From Platynereis dumerilii (lineage: Eukaryota; Annelida; Polychaeta; Phyllodocida; Nereididae): DNA of 64,000 nucleotides. Both the position numbers and the translations under genes were made by a program. The DNA is taken from contig JAPTHN010000004.1 in NCBI GenBank assembly GCA_026936325.1, positions 12,408,439-12,472,438 on the forward strand. The letters are read 5' to 3'. Positions within the stretch are counted from its first letter, which is position 1; the number at the start of each line of letters is the position of its first letter. The notes under the pieces were generated by a model. It worked only from the letters and a program-made list of their open reading frames with translations. It had not been told where the DNA came from and made no database searches. Positions 44,474 through 56,100 of the stretch are shown here, one piece after another.

Positions 44474-46407
44474 CCTTCAGCGAACGAAGTTCGAAGAAGG
44501 TATTGTTATCACTTTGGTAAAATGTTGTCCGTCCGCCGGGCTGGCGGTCAGGCGGCGGGCGGATAGATAGTTTCCGGGCCAGAACTCGGGCCCTATTGCA
44601 TGTACATAGATGAAATTTGGTACACATATAGCCCATATGGTCTAGTTGTGCCTTTTGATGGTCTGATTGATGGATAATCCATACTTTTTGAAATATTGAA
44701 CAAAAACATAAAAAATTATTTTCGTTTCCGGATCAACACTCGGTCACTATTGCATGTACATGGATGAAATTTGGTACACAAATAGCCTATATGGTCCAAT
44801 TGTGCCTTTTGATTGTCTGATTGATGAGTATTCTATAATTTTGGAATATTGAAAAAAAAAAGTAAAAACTTTTTTTTTTCATATCTGGCCCAAAACTTGC
44901 CCAGTATTACATGTACATGGATGATATTTCATACACATATCACCTTTATTATGCTGTTGTGCCTTTTGATGGTGGGATTCATGGTCATTCTATAGGGGAA
45001 GCTCCGGGGAGTTGGGCCGCAGGGAGGGTTGGGCCACCCTGATTTTTGAGGAAACTAAACATTTTTTGAGAAAGCTGCAGCCACCAAAAATTTGTAAAAA
45101 TAAAAATCTTTCAATGGATGTAGCATTTCTGGCTAATTTGCTTGTCACGATCTTTAGAGAGAAGAAAATTCATATTTTGATGAAAAACGGAAAAACTGAG
45201 CCTTGTTACAAGTTTTTTATTTTCTGTCAGACAACAAGGACTGAGATAATTTTCTATGGCATGCTTGGTAGGCTTGACTATTCAGTTGTTATTAACATAT
45301 TTTGGAAAATTATCAGACAACTGGTTTTGTCATAATTGGGATTTACAGAAAAATGGTCGAATGGGGGAGAGTTGGGACAGTGCCCATACTCTCCCCACAT
45401 GTGTTGCATTTACCCAGACTTATTTTTATATTTAGACTGAAGAACTTGTCTAGAGCAATTTTCAACAGAGATTGAATATTTTTAGGCATTAATAATTATT
45501 CATGGTCTAATAAAATTAGATATAAGGAAATCTAGATGGGGAGAGTTGGGCCATCAACCGAGGCTTAAGTCCGACAGCAAACTAGAGTTGCAAGAGGCCT
45601 CAATTCAGGATTAGTGACTTCTATGACCACCACACTACAAGTTAAAAATATTATGGCCTCAAGTACAGCTTTACCGAACCTGATATATTGCAATGGCCCA
45701 AGTCTCCCTTCTGATTGGCCCAAGTCTCCCACTTGATGGGGATTGGGGAGAGTTGGGCCAAATTTTTTCCAATTTTCATAGGGCTGTAGCTCATATGTTC
45801 TTGGGCACATATCAATGCAAACCTAAAGATATTTTTCTGAAATATTTCAAGATACCATATATGCATTAAGCATGTTTATATTATCATTACTGTTGGCAGG
45901 AGGTGCAAGAATGTAAAAAGTGGCCCAACTCTCCCAAGCTTCCCCTACTTTTTGAAATATTGACAAAATATATTGCAAATTATAATTTTTTGTTTCTGGC
46001 CCAAAACTTAGCCTCTCTTGCATGTACCTGGATAAAAATTCATCCAAATATTGCCTATAAAGATCTTTCACTGGTCTCATTGATCAATAGGTAGTTTTAA
46101 CACTTTTTAAATATTTAGAAAAAATTGGAAAAATATAAATTATTATACTTCTTGGTTTTCGACCCACGGCTCATAACCTATTCCTTGTACAAGTATGAAA
46201 CTACACCGTAATATGTGTAAATTTGTCTAGTTCAGCCTTTCCATGGTTTTACATACCCTGGCAGGCAGGCGGGCAGATGGTAGGGTGGGTATATAGATAA
46301 TTTCAGGCCAAGATTTGGCCACGATTGCATTATACCAATTTGTCAACATCACTTTTATGACTTTTAAAGATGTCTTTCGCTGAAGGTTTGCTGTTGGGCA
46401 GTCTGTG
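44474..46407 (-). mobile_element. Second CCTTCAGCGAA-ended repeat, opposite orientation, interrupted
   Basis: It begins CCTTCAGCGAACGAAGTTCG and ends near 46407 with TTCGCTGAAGGTTTGCTG, matching the other end of the first copy. The same units recur in reverse (TAGTTGTGCCTTTTGATGGT near 44642, 44798 and 44957) next to a GGCGG-rich tract. A 955-bp element is inserted at 44993. The two copies lie head to head, separated by 147 bp. Confidence 0.65.
44993..45947. mobile_element. TAGGGGAAGC-ended MITE, 955 bp
   Basis: The ends TAGGGGAAGCTCCGGGGAGT and ACTCTCCCAAGCTTCCCCTA are inverted at a TA target. GAGAGTTGGG-type motifs recur at 45022, 45367, 45539 and 45730. Any frames are short. It resembles the elements at 28973 and 58415 in the first bases and in having a repeated GGG-containing motif near the ends. 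Confidence 0.75.
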
Positions 46408-46689
46408 TTTTTACTACTGTGATATGACATTTATGGTGAACAGTGGTGGCTCCAGGGAGAGGCGGGACGGTGTTGTAGCCGTGGTGATGAAACATGTGAA
46501 TAAAAATCCCAACTACATGGAGCTAAACACAATGTTACAAATGATGAGGATGCTGAGTTGCACAATTATTAACTTGAGCCACATTACGGGTCAAGCACTG
46601 ATAGGTTTTGAGATGCAGCATTTTTGTTGATTAAAACACCATTTATTAGTATCAAACTTATGACTTGAAATTCTTACTACTCACAGTTG
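46408..46689. other. Short stretch with one unassigned frame
   Basis: A plus-strand frame here includes DGVVAVVMKHVNKNPNYMEL, vaguely armadillo-repeat-like, after an acceptor-like GTGAACAG. This is too little to call an exon; it may be a relic. Confidence 0.2.
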
Positions 46690-47005
46690 GTCAGGTGTCA
46701 CAATGTCGTGCTATTTGAGAATTTTGCATTAAAATTGTGATTATGTGTAAATAACTTGTATGTAACAAACCATATTGTACATCACTGGAAGGCCTGACTT
46801 CTTCTGTATCATATAGGCTTTCAAACAGTAATCTTTACAACTGAATGAGGATTTCTAGCCATCAAAAATCTTGGCAAAACAGGAGATATTTTTTGTGTCC
46901 TGTGTTACACTTGATTTAAAAGAGTCATCTCAAAAGTGAGTTTTGTTGGTGTTGACAAAATATATTTTCATCTCAAATTCACTACTGTAATTCCCAATTA
47001 CTCCC
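46690..47005. repeat. Dispersed repeat, left half, split by the Polinton
   Basis: Matches the first half of 9130-9850 (CACTGGAAGGCCTGACTTCT and onward). It is interrupted at 47006. Confidence 0.7.
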
Positions 47006-47344
47006 AGTGGGGGGAAATTGTTGGGGGTTCTGGAACAGTTTAGGTGAGCAAAAAATGTGCAACTTTTGCTCAGGCTCCCTATGGCAGCCCCCCCCCCCAC
47101 ACTGGGGAGGTTATCAGCTCAATAGCAGCCCCCCCCCCCCGAGGTACATATGGGCATAACCCATAGCTGCCATGCTCTAATTTATTGCAGCCAACCCTGT
47201 CAGGGGCATAACCCACGGCTGTAACTCAGGCCAGAACCTTGTGCTCTAATTAATTTATAACAAACAACAAACACAAGTTTTCATTTTCAACACTTTATTC
47301 ACATAATATATACATCATTTTCAATGCTTTATTTCAAATGACAT

Positions 47345-48391
47345 TCAAATATCTACAATATCTTTAGCATCCACCCATGAGTCAAACACTTTTGGCCAGT
47401 GGAGCCATCTCACAAAATATTCAGTTTTATTCTTTCGACGTCTTTGCTTTAATATCTTGTCGATTTTCCACAGCTGGTCCTCCTTGATTGTCACTTTCTG
47501 AAGTTCAAACTGGTAAAATGTTCCAGCGATGTCCTTGCCATTGAAGTCATTGATCCTATAAATTGGTAATCCTCCTCTGTTATATCTTTCTGAGAAGGTT
47601 TGACGTAGGTAGATCAAACGAACATAATCACCCAAATTATATTTGAAATTTGGACGTTAACTCTTTTCATCTGGCCAGTACAGGTTCATCCAGACCTGGG
47701 TTGCATTTTCTTCTGTTACATCAATGGGTGCCATTTTGATGCTGCTATGTACCGTAGAATTGTAGCTCTTAGCACAATCATGCAGCAGATGTACATACTT
47801 GAAGGTCTGCTTGCTGGTCATGTAATGCTGAATCTTCGATCTTATTGTCTTGATGGCACGTTCTACTATGTTTGCTTTGACTTCATTCTGACTCGTAAAG
47901 TGTTTAGTCCCTTGAGCTTTAAGATAATTCAGGACAGTCTTTGCTAAGAATTCTTTCCCTTTGTCGCTTTGGATGCGTGATGGCTTTCTTCCTTCTTGAA
48001 GTATATCCTCGAGGGCTCTTCTGACTTCTGCTCCAGTTTTGTTCTTCAGGGCTCTTAACCACACATTTTTGGAGAAAACATCTATTACCAGCAACACATA
48101 ATTGGTGTCATTGTTATATTTAGCATATGACATCATTCTCATTAGATCCATCTGCCACTGGTCATCAATACCAGTCACCATAACTTTGTTTCACTTGAAT
48201 TTGCTGTTAACTGGCCGATGCATGCCGTGGACCTCTTGATGTTGCAGGAATTGATGTTTCCTAGAATGTGTGATATCTTCTCGTCCATCTCGTATTGCAG
48301 TTTGGTACAGCGTCTCAGCACTGCTGAAACTTCCAGCATGTCCAGGATTGTAATAAATCTCTTGTAGGTAGTCCTTCCAGTCTGACATCAT
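47345..48391 (-). pseudogene. Polinton integrase region, with chromodomain
   Basis: Reading on the minus strand: a His-rich N-terminal part (VHGMHRPVNSKFK), an rve-type core with catalytic acids in WQMDLMRM, QSDKGKEF and NIVERAI, and a C-terminal chromodomain (KILKQRRRKNKTEYFVRWLH). In intact relatives this retrovirus-like integrase inserts the element and makes the 6-bp duplication. It is the outermost gene next to the left inverted repeat, as usual for the family. Broken. Confidence 0.85.
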
Positions 48392-48438
48392 TTATGGAAA
48401 TGTTGAAATATCAGCAAGTTTGTCAGTTTTATAGATTA

Positions 48439-49674
48439 TCAGTTGTCTTCTTCCTCATCTTCACTTTCTTCCTCCAATTTCGGCATGACTTTTGGATCTA
48501 TCCATGGCTTGTACTGTTTAATGGCCAGTCTTGCTGCATCTATCCAGTCCAGGTTTTCCTGGTCATGCCATTCTTCCACCTTAGCCATGACCTTTTGATG
48601 AATCTGACTGTTCTCATTTAAATCCATGCAATGCTTAATGAAATTAGCATAGGCGTCTCGTAGGTCTTTTCGTATTTCCTTGATATTATCATTAATCGTC
48701 TTAGCTCTTGCTTTCTTCTCTGGGTCACCCTGCTCCATATAGGTTTGTTGTTCATCTTCAATATGCTTCTTCCATTTTCTTTCACTGATGTCGGCTCGTA
48801 TTGGTGTAAAACATTGATGCTCCGATAGCTTACGGCGCTTCTTCAATGGAGGTTCTTCAGCTGATGGCATGCTATCTCTTACTATCTGTGGTTGACCAGC
48901 TTGGATTTTCATGGGGCACCATGTCTTCAGATGTCTCTGCAGGTCATGAATACTCTCCAGTACCATTCCACAGTCGTCACAGGAAATCATGTTGATGTGA
49001 TCTCTTTGAAAGCTATCCTTCAACTGACTGATTTCGTCTTCATCAATGATATTTACAGCCTGTGTGTTCGGCGCCAGGTTGCAATCCTCTTCTGTGTCAA
49101 AAACATTCGCTTGAAGGCGATTGTTCTCTGCAGTTGCCTGCTTGAAGTCAATCAGCAGATATCCATGTGGTTTTGTTGTTGCATCTTCATACGTCTGCAT
49201 AAAATCCTTTGTCTTCATTGGATTAATTTGTCTGGCAAATGTCATGATGGATTGTAGATCATTAGGATTCTTGAACTGAATTACATAATGACTGTTGCGT
49301 CTCTGTGTTGGACTCTTGCTATAGTAGAGATTTTGACATAGCAACATGACACTCAGGGATCTGTGGTGTGACCCCTCATAAAATATTTCATTCATCCTTG
49401 GATCTTGTCCACAACTAGTCATCAAATCATCAACAATAAGTAAATTGTTAATCTTTGGATTGAAGAATGCAGGATCTCCGATTTCTTTAGGTATTCCTGG
49501 TATGAATTCAACTGGAGGTATAACTGTTTCCTTGATGACGTCATATAGAGGCTGCCACCTCTTGTATAGCCATACAATTCTCTGTGGTGGAGAGTGTATT
49601 GCTGCATGATTCTGCTGTAAAATAGACCTGACTAAGGTCGATTTTCCATAGGCGGTCGGTCCTGATACAATCAT
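48439..49674 (-). CDS. Polinton FtsK/HerA-type packaging ATPase, with zinc finger
   Basis: The Walker A motif GPTAYGKST lies just after the first Met and the Walker B motif LLIVDDLM lies near residue 80. LLCQNLYYSKSPTQRRNSHY fits the sensor region of A32-like ATPases that package DNA into capsids. Past residue 225 there is a C2H2-like finger (CDDCGMVLESIHDLQRH) and a charged tail ending EESEDEEEDN. Another finger (CSACGETFTTRFNLERHCKR) reads in the same open frame just upstream of the Met, up to about 49800, so the real start may lie there. The second finger and the long tail are additions to the usual ATPase. Confidence 0.8.
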   Translation of the reverse strand: MIVSGPTAYGKSTLVRSILQQNHAAIHSPPQRIVWLYKRWQPLYDVIKETVIPPVEFIPGIPKEIGDPAFFNPKINNLLIVDDLMTSCGQDPRMNEIFYEGSHHRSLSVMLLCQNLYYSKSPTQRRNSHYVIQFKNPNDLQSIMTFARQINPMKTKDFMQTYEDATTKPHGYLLIDFKQATAENNRLQANVFDTEEDCNLAPNTQAVNIIDEDEISQLKDSFQRDHINMISCDDCGMVLESIHDLQRHLKTWCPMKIQAGQPQIVRDSMPSAEEPPLKKRRKLSEHQCFTPIRADISERKWKKHIEDEQQTYMEQGDPEKKARAKTINDNIKEIRKDLRDAYANFIKHCMDLNENSQIHQKVMAKVEEWHDQENLDWIDAARLAIKQYKPWIDPKVMPKLEEESEDEEEDN

Positions 49675-49884
49675 GGTGAAAGAATGTTGCAGTACAAAGC
49701 TTCTCTCCTCGTGTGATGCCTTTGAATGCCTCCTCTTGCAGTGACGTTCCAGATTGAATCTTGTTGTAAATGTCTCCCCGCATGCAGAGCAGTTAAACTT
49801 TGCCTTATCGATGTGAACTGTTTGCTGGCTCGCAAAGAACTGAATAGATAGCCATCAAGATAGGGTATTTATAGGATTCGGCCC

Positions 49885-50465
49885 AAGAGCAGGCCAGAAC
49901 ACTGCTGGAGCAATCGGAGCAATACTCCAGGGCAATTGGAGCAGCCGGAGCAATGCTCCAGAGCAATCGGAGCAGCCGGAGCAGCTGGAGCAGCTGGAGC
50001 AGCTGGAGGAGACGGAGCAATGCTCCGGCAATTGGAGCAATGCTCCGGGCAACCAGAGCAGCAATCTGAGCATTGCTCAGGAGCAGCTGGACCAGCTGGA
50101 GCAATGCTCCAGAGCAGCCGGAGCAATGCTCCGGAGCAATGGGAGCAATCGGAACAATGCTCCAGAGCAATCTGAGCAATACTCCGGAGCAATCAGAGCA
50201 GCCGGAGCAATGCTCCGGAGCAATTGGAGCAATGCTCCGGAGCAGCTGGAGCAGCCTGAGCAATGCTCCGGAGCAGCTGGAGCAATGCTCCGGAAGAGTT
50301 GGAGCAATGGTCCTGAGCAGTTGTAGCAATGCTCTGAAGCAGTTGGAGCCTACAGCAGTTGAAGTAATGCTACAAATTAGTCAGGGCAATACTGAAAAGT
50401 AGTTGGAGCAATGCTTTCGAGCAGTCGTAGCAATGCACTTGAGCAGTCAGAGCAATACCAAAGGG
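49885..50465. repeat. Palindromic minisatellite GGAGCAATGCTCC in the Polinton
   Basis: The 13-bp palindrome GGAGCAATGCTCC, joined by GGAGCAGCTGGAGCA-type linkers, recurs many times, with degenerate copies towards 50460. Long frames on both strands here are products of the repeat and not genes. The array lies just upstream of the minus-strand ATPase, between the two divergent gene sets. Confidence 0.9.
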
Positions 50466-50479
50466 TATTCAGTTATACT

Positions 50480-52730
50480 GCTTAAAATTCTGATACCCTC
50501 TTCTTTAGAATGAGCTTTTGGAATGCTTTAGAATTCAAAAAGCACCATTTGGTGGTCTCCTTGCTCTATTGATGTTTATATATCGATTTAACTTATATAT
50601 TGTCAACAACACCAGGAGCAAATAAATAAATATCAATCAAAAAATCAAATCAATCAATCATTGGAGCACTCTTCTCTCCTGCTCTACCTGAAAAATCAGT
50701 TTTCAGTACAGACACTGACTAGAGCAAATGCATCACCAACAGGTGAAAAGAAATTGATTGATATTGAGAATAATGTGTTGGCACCCATTATATTACATTT
50801 CTTTTGAGACAAGTCTCAACTTGTTGCCTTTCATCCCCATTATACTCTTCATTTGCATATAGTGCAATCCCTTTCTTGCACTATCTATGTATAATCTCAT
50901 TATCTCTACACATAGATATTAGTAAATTTCTCAATATTCCAAATCTCCAATGATGCTGGCTGATTTTATTTCCTTTAAAACTTGAGAACCAAACTGTACA
51001 TCTGCTTGTATGTATGCATAATTACCGGCCATGCATCCTATGCATAGGACGGTAATGCTTCTGTCCTGAAATGATGTGAGTCACGAGCCTCCAGGCCTAA
51101 CCTGGCAGTTCTAAGGGTTTATTTTATATATATCACTCATTTATACATCGTAGATTCTGTCAATTGTGTACTTTTTTAGTTAAATTCAATATTTTTCGTA
51201 TTTATTAATATACCTCATGCCTAACGTTGGGTGCCTCCACAGCGTCCGCCATTACGTCGTATCTAAAATGCGGAGCAGCAGTTGCGGGCTAGCGGTCGCG
51301 GGAAAAGTGCGTAAAATGCGGATTCAAATTGGGTTTTGGCTGCAGATTCCTTAATTTTTGAGGTATTCCAAAGATTTAAACGTCTACATGCATCAGAAAA
51401 AAACGAGGGTTTCGAAGGAATCAACCTCATGGTTCCTCTGCTCATAATTGAGCCAGTAGGCCTTGTCAACTACCAATACACATGGGCTCACAGTTCTAGA
51501 TGCTCACTTTTTAAACAACTAGCATAAGACCCGTGAAATCATGTATGAAAGGGAAGGAGGAAAAGAAAGGGTGTTTTCTAATGGCTATGGTTATATTAAA
51601 AGAGGACGGAAATTTATTTGACTGTTATTGGAACATGAAACCTGGCTGAGGACATTGTAGAGAACACATAAAAGCTGGTTGCAAGTTTTCATAACTGAGC
51701 AATCAGTAGTTTGGCTGGAGTAGCGTAAGGGGTCCGTGAATTAATAGTATGATAATGATTAGACAATTCTTAATAAGCATGGTTATGGCTATGAATAAGT
51801 CACCAAAAAAAAACAAGACCATTACAGATACAGTGTACATGCAATTATCTTCATACTTATATCATTCCATTTACACTCCATGATGCGTGCATGGCCGGTC
51901 TGCATCTCTAAGAGTGCTTGTTTGTCTAGAATCTAGGGTGACTCTGAAGTCTGAAGTCATCCAAGCATGACTCCTTTAGCACACAGTGGCTGTAGGTCTG
52001 GCTTCAAGCATGACTGCACAGCAGCAGGTGAACAGTGGAGTAGAGGTCATGCATCATTGCATATTGCCTCAGGCAATTGATAGAGATGCTTGTTAACACA
52101 AATGTAATTGCACCTGATACAACTCATGGTGGTACTAGTTAATAGCTTCTTCTTGCTGCAGTAAATAGGCCAGATGTCTGCCAAACTCTGCATGAGTCAT
52201 CACTGGTCTATTTATAGCTCATGGACACAAAGGTCACCACACCTCAAAATCACTGATCTCTGCAAGATGTTCACTTTTTATATACTATCTCCCAAACCGG
52301 TTCAAACCGGTTCAAAGCAGTTCAAACTGGTTCAAACCGGTTCAAACCAGTTCAAACCGGTTCCGTGGTGATTGGTGGGACAAGTCTGGACAAGTCTGGG
52401 CATGTCTGAAAATGGTCTCTCAAACCGGTTTAAACCGGTTTAGGGGGGGGTATATCCACCTGGGCATGCCCAGACATGTCTGCTCTCCCCCCTCAAACCA
52501 AGGGGGGGGGGGTGGGGTCTCAACCTGGGCATGTTCAGACATGTTTAGAGTATGACTCATCATAGGGTGATGAGGCTGATATGTTAATATGCTTTTGTAC
52601 AGGGCGCATAAATTTGGGCACTACTTTTCTGGGAACTTGGGAGCTACTTGAAATGGCGTAGGAACACTAATGTGATGAGGCTCACACTGGAGCTGTTCTG
52701 CTCAGTTTGGTTAGTCTTCTGACTAAGTTG
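50480..52730. other. Middle of the Polinton without recognised gene
   Basis: About 2.2 kb with only short chance frames. It contains the AAACCGGTTC repeat near 52295-52365 and paired CATGCCCAGACATGTCTG-type phrases at 52470-52545. Confidence 0.5.
52293..52450. repeat. AAACCGGTTC decamer repeat
   Basis: About seven units of the 10-bp palindrome-like AAACCGGTTC at 52293-52363, a copy of AAACCGGTTT type near 52422-52441, and GGACAAGTCT repeated between them. Confidence 0.85.
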
Positions 52731-52735
52731 GTGGA

Positions 52736-53101
52736 ATGCACATCAAAATGCCAAAAGCAAAGCACACCTGCTCACAGTGTGATGAGACTTTTGCAAGCAA
52801 ATACAGTTTGCAAAGACATATGGAGCTGAAACACAAGAACAAACCTGCTTCTGATCAACAAATAAAGCACACTTGTCAACAGTGTGATGAGACTTTTGCA
52901 ACTAAATATAATTTGCAAAGACACATGAAGCTCAAACACAAGGCTGATGAAGCACCTGAAGAATTGGATCACCAACTCATGGATACACATGATGATACAC
53001 CTGGAGAATTGGATCACCAACTCATGGATACACATGATGATACATCTAGAGCATCGGATACTGAAGATGAATGCGATTTTGATGAATCTGCCATAGATTG
53101 A
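52736..53101 (+). CDS. Polinton C2H2 zinc-finger protein
   Basis: 121 residues with two C2H2 fingers: CSQCDETFASKYSLQRHMEL and CQQCDETFATKYNLQRHMKL (C-x2-C, x12, H-x4-H type). An acidic tail contains the repeated phrase ELDHQLMDTHDDT. The fingers resemble the one upstream of the ATPase, so the element seems to have spread its own finger. It lies just before the polymerase and could bind DNA at the element's own promoters; that is inference. Confidence 0.7.
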   Translation: MHIKMPKAKHTCSQCDETFASKYSLQRHMELKHKNKPASDQQIKHTCQQCDETFATKYNLQRHMKLKHKADEAPEELDHQLMDTHDDTPGELDHQLMDTHDDTSRASDTEDECDFDESAID

Positions 53102-53185
53102 GCTGTGTTAACAAAGACTATACATATCATTGGGAACAACCGCTATGATTTCCTGTTATGATGTCTGGCATCAATTAAGGACAAA

Positions 53186-56100
53186 ATGAAGAAGTACCTG
53201 GAGAGGATTCTGAGAAAGAAGAATGGATTAAAGTGGCATGCAGTTATCAAGGTGCAATTTGCGAGGACCATGGGAGATGAAATACAACACACTACTACAT
53301 ACTTCAACGGAAAATGTCATGCGATTCTGAAGAAAGAAGACATTGAAGACACCCTAACTGCTTCCTTCATGAAGATGAACAACTCTTTTATAGAGTTTCA
53401 AAGAAATGGATGAAGCTGGACATTGGATATGATTGAAGAAATGACCATGAAGATTGCTTAATATAGACCACTGCGAGGATCAACCTACATACCTACACCT
53501 CCTCATCTGCATAAGAAGAAGGCGATTATCAATCCTCAGAATTCTGACAACAAATGCTTCGCCTACAGCATTCTCGCAGGACTGTATCCCGCAAAGGTTA
53601 ACCCACAAAGGATTACAAACTACACTGGACATATGGATAGCCTGAATTTCGACAAGATACCATTTCCTGTTAAACTAACTGACATTACAAAATTTGAAAA
53701 GAAAAATAATATATCTGTAAATGTGTTTGGGTGTGAAAAATCTGAAATATACCCCTTACACATAACCACAGAACGTTTTGCTAGACATGTCAACCTTCTG
53801 CTTTTGTGTAATGGAGAAAAACAACATTATTTGCTGATAAAGTCATTGGACAGACTACTCAGTGATCAAAACAAACATAAGGGTGCAACATATTTTTGCC
53901 ATTACTGTTTACATGGTTTCACAAGTGAAAAGCTGCTTAAGAATAATATGTAATATTGTGAACCTAATGGTCCACAAAAGATTGAGATGTCTGAAGATGG
54001 AGAGAACATGCTTTATTTCAAAGATGTGGCAAAGCACTGTCTTACACTGTGAAAAATGCAATTCATGAAGCATCAGGTTTCACCTACAAAATTGTTAGTT
54101 CCAATCCAAAGGAAAATTTTGAACATGTTACCTACCGCGGACCAAATGCAGCTGATGTGTTTGTTGATCATATGATAAAAGTAGAAAAGGAAATTCTAGG
54201 CAGACTTGAGAGTATTGCTCCAATGGAAATAACTGAAGAACAGCAAGAATCATTCAATGCAGCAAGTCAATGCCACATTTGTTCAAAACCTCTGAATGGC
54301 GTTTCCTGTCGAGATCACGACCACACCAGCGGTGAGTATCTCAGCCCTTCGCACAATAAATGCAACCTAAACTACAAATTCAAGAACAAGATTAATGTGA
54401 TATTCCATAATCTGTCCGGGTATGATTCCCATATTTTAATGCAAGCTATAGGTAAGCATAAAAACAGAAGAGTTCTATGCATCCCCCAGAACATGGAAAA
54501 ATACATAATGTTTTCATTAGGATCTCTGCAATTCATAGACTCCTTCCAATTTTTGGCCACATCACTAGAAAAACTTTGCGAGAATCTCACCAAGGAAGGT
54601 GCAGATAAATTTCCAAATTTGCAACAGTTTCTGAACTTTAAATATCATAATATAAAACCCGAGTGTATTTCACTCCTACTTGAAAAAATGTACAAGGAAT
54701 CCGTCAACACATTTCCTTAGATATAGTATGTAGCGTTGTAGTATGTGGTCTCAGCTTCGATTTGATGTAAAGATAAAAAAAATCTGTTGGGAAAATTTTG
54801 AAAAAATTGAGATCTAAAATTTGTAGTTTTTCACACCCTCGTTGCATGCAAAATATCACTTATAGATATATCAAATGGCATTGCAGTGTTATTGAAACAT
54901 CATAATTTACCTAGTTATACATTAAGTTATTCAATCAGGTTAAAAAAATACCAGAAATAGCATTTTATTTCCTATTTTCACATCTTTTCCAACATTTAGG
55001 GGTGTTGCAAACTCAGTGAATCTTATAATGAGTCAAAATCAAATATAAACACGGCCATTTCGGCTTTATTATTTCTTGAACCAAAGAAAAGCAGCAAATG
55101 AACTACTAGGGTGTGAGAAAAAGCCTTGTTAACTTCATGAATGATGGAAATTGAGAGTTTTAACATTTCACCAGCCAGTGTTTTTAAAGTGGAATTCACA
55201 AAAGCATCTGTAAAGTTATAAGAAAATAAAAAGTAGACACACGTAGAAATACCTACTGCCAGCATCTGACAAGTGTATATCTTCACCACAGCTTTCCATG
55301 TAAGTTGTATTTGATATCTAAGGAAATGATATTTTTTGAGAGAAGTATTTGTTTAAATCAATAAAAAACAACAACATATGCATGTGGGCTAATGGTAGAG
55401 ATGGCCAGTTCCAAGTTTTATTACAATGTTTCTGTTCGTATTGAAATATTAGTTGCAATTTATGGTCTTCTGAAGAATTTTAAGGGCTTTCTTTACCCGT
55501 TTTTGCCAATGTCATTAGTAATGTAAAATCTGAATAGAAAGTACTACATTGAGACTTAGGCACAATTGAAGAAATTCAATAAAATGCCCTCGGAAACTGA
55601 GACCCTAAACAAAAATTTCAAATTTAAGGAATGGACAATTGAGGCAATCATGTTTCTTCAGATTGTGATTAGAGGTTTTGATTTTGATATGAAGAGATAC
55701 ACTTTGAAAGTGTTGCGACATACATCTCAAAATATTGATATAGAAATGCTGTAAAGCCCTAAATATGTATTATTATTGGCTATATTGCTACAGTGTTCTG
55801 CTGCTTAGCTAATGCATTCGATGAATTAGGGACATTATGCAGGTTCAGTTGATTGGACTCTAAATGGGCTCGGAGAATGCAGATTATAGTCTAGGAAGTT
55901 TGTAACACCTTCAGAATGTGATATTCCTTGAAAAACCACGTAATCATAATTCTGAATTTGGTCCACTGTATATATAAGCACCAGGGTGGGAAAGAAAAGC
56001 ATTTCTATGTTAAGATTTTCATTTTAAACATTCTATATTGGATATTTTGCATGCAACAAGGGTGTGAAAAACTAAAAATTTTAAATTTCAATTTTCTCAA

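Noticed and set aside
46370-46630. Possible armadillo-like exon
   Set aside because: Only about 20 residues look suggestive, the region is a small gap between repeats, and no donor site or partner exon is visible.
49805-50402. Several long frames on both strands rich in Cys, Ser, Glu and Gln
   Set aside because: They are translations of the GGAGCAATGCTCC repeat in different frames, not genes.
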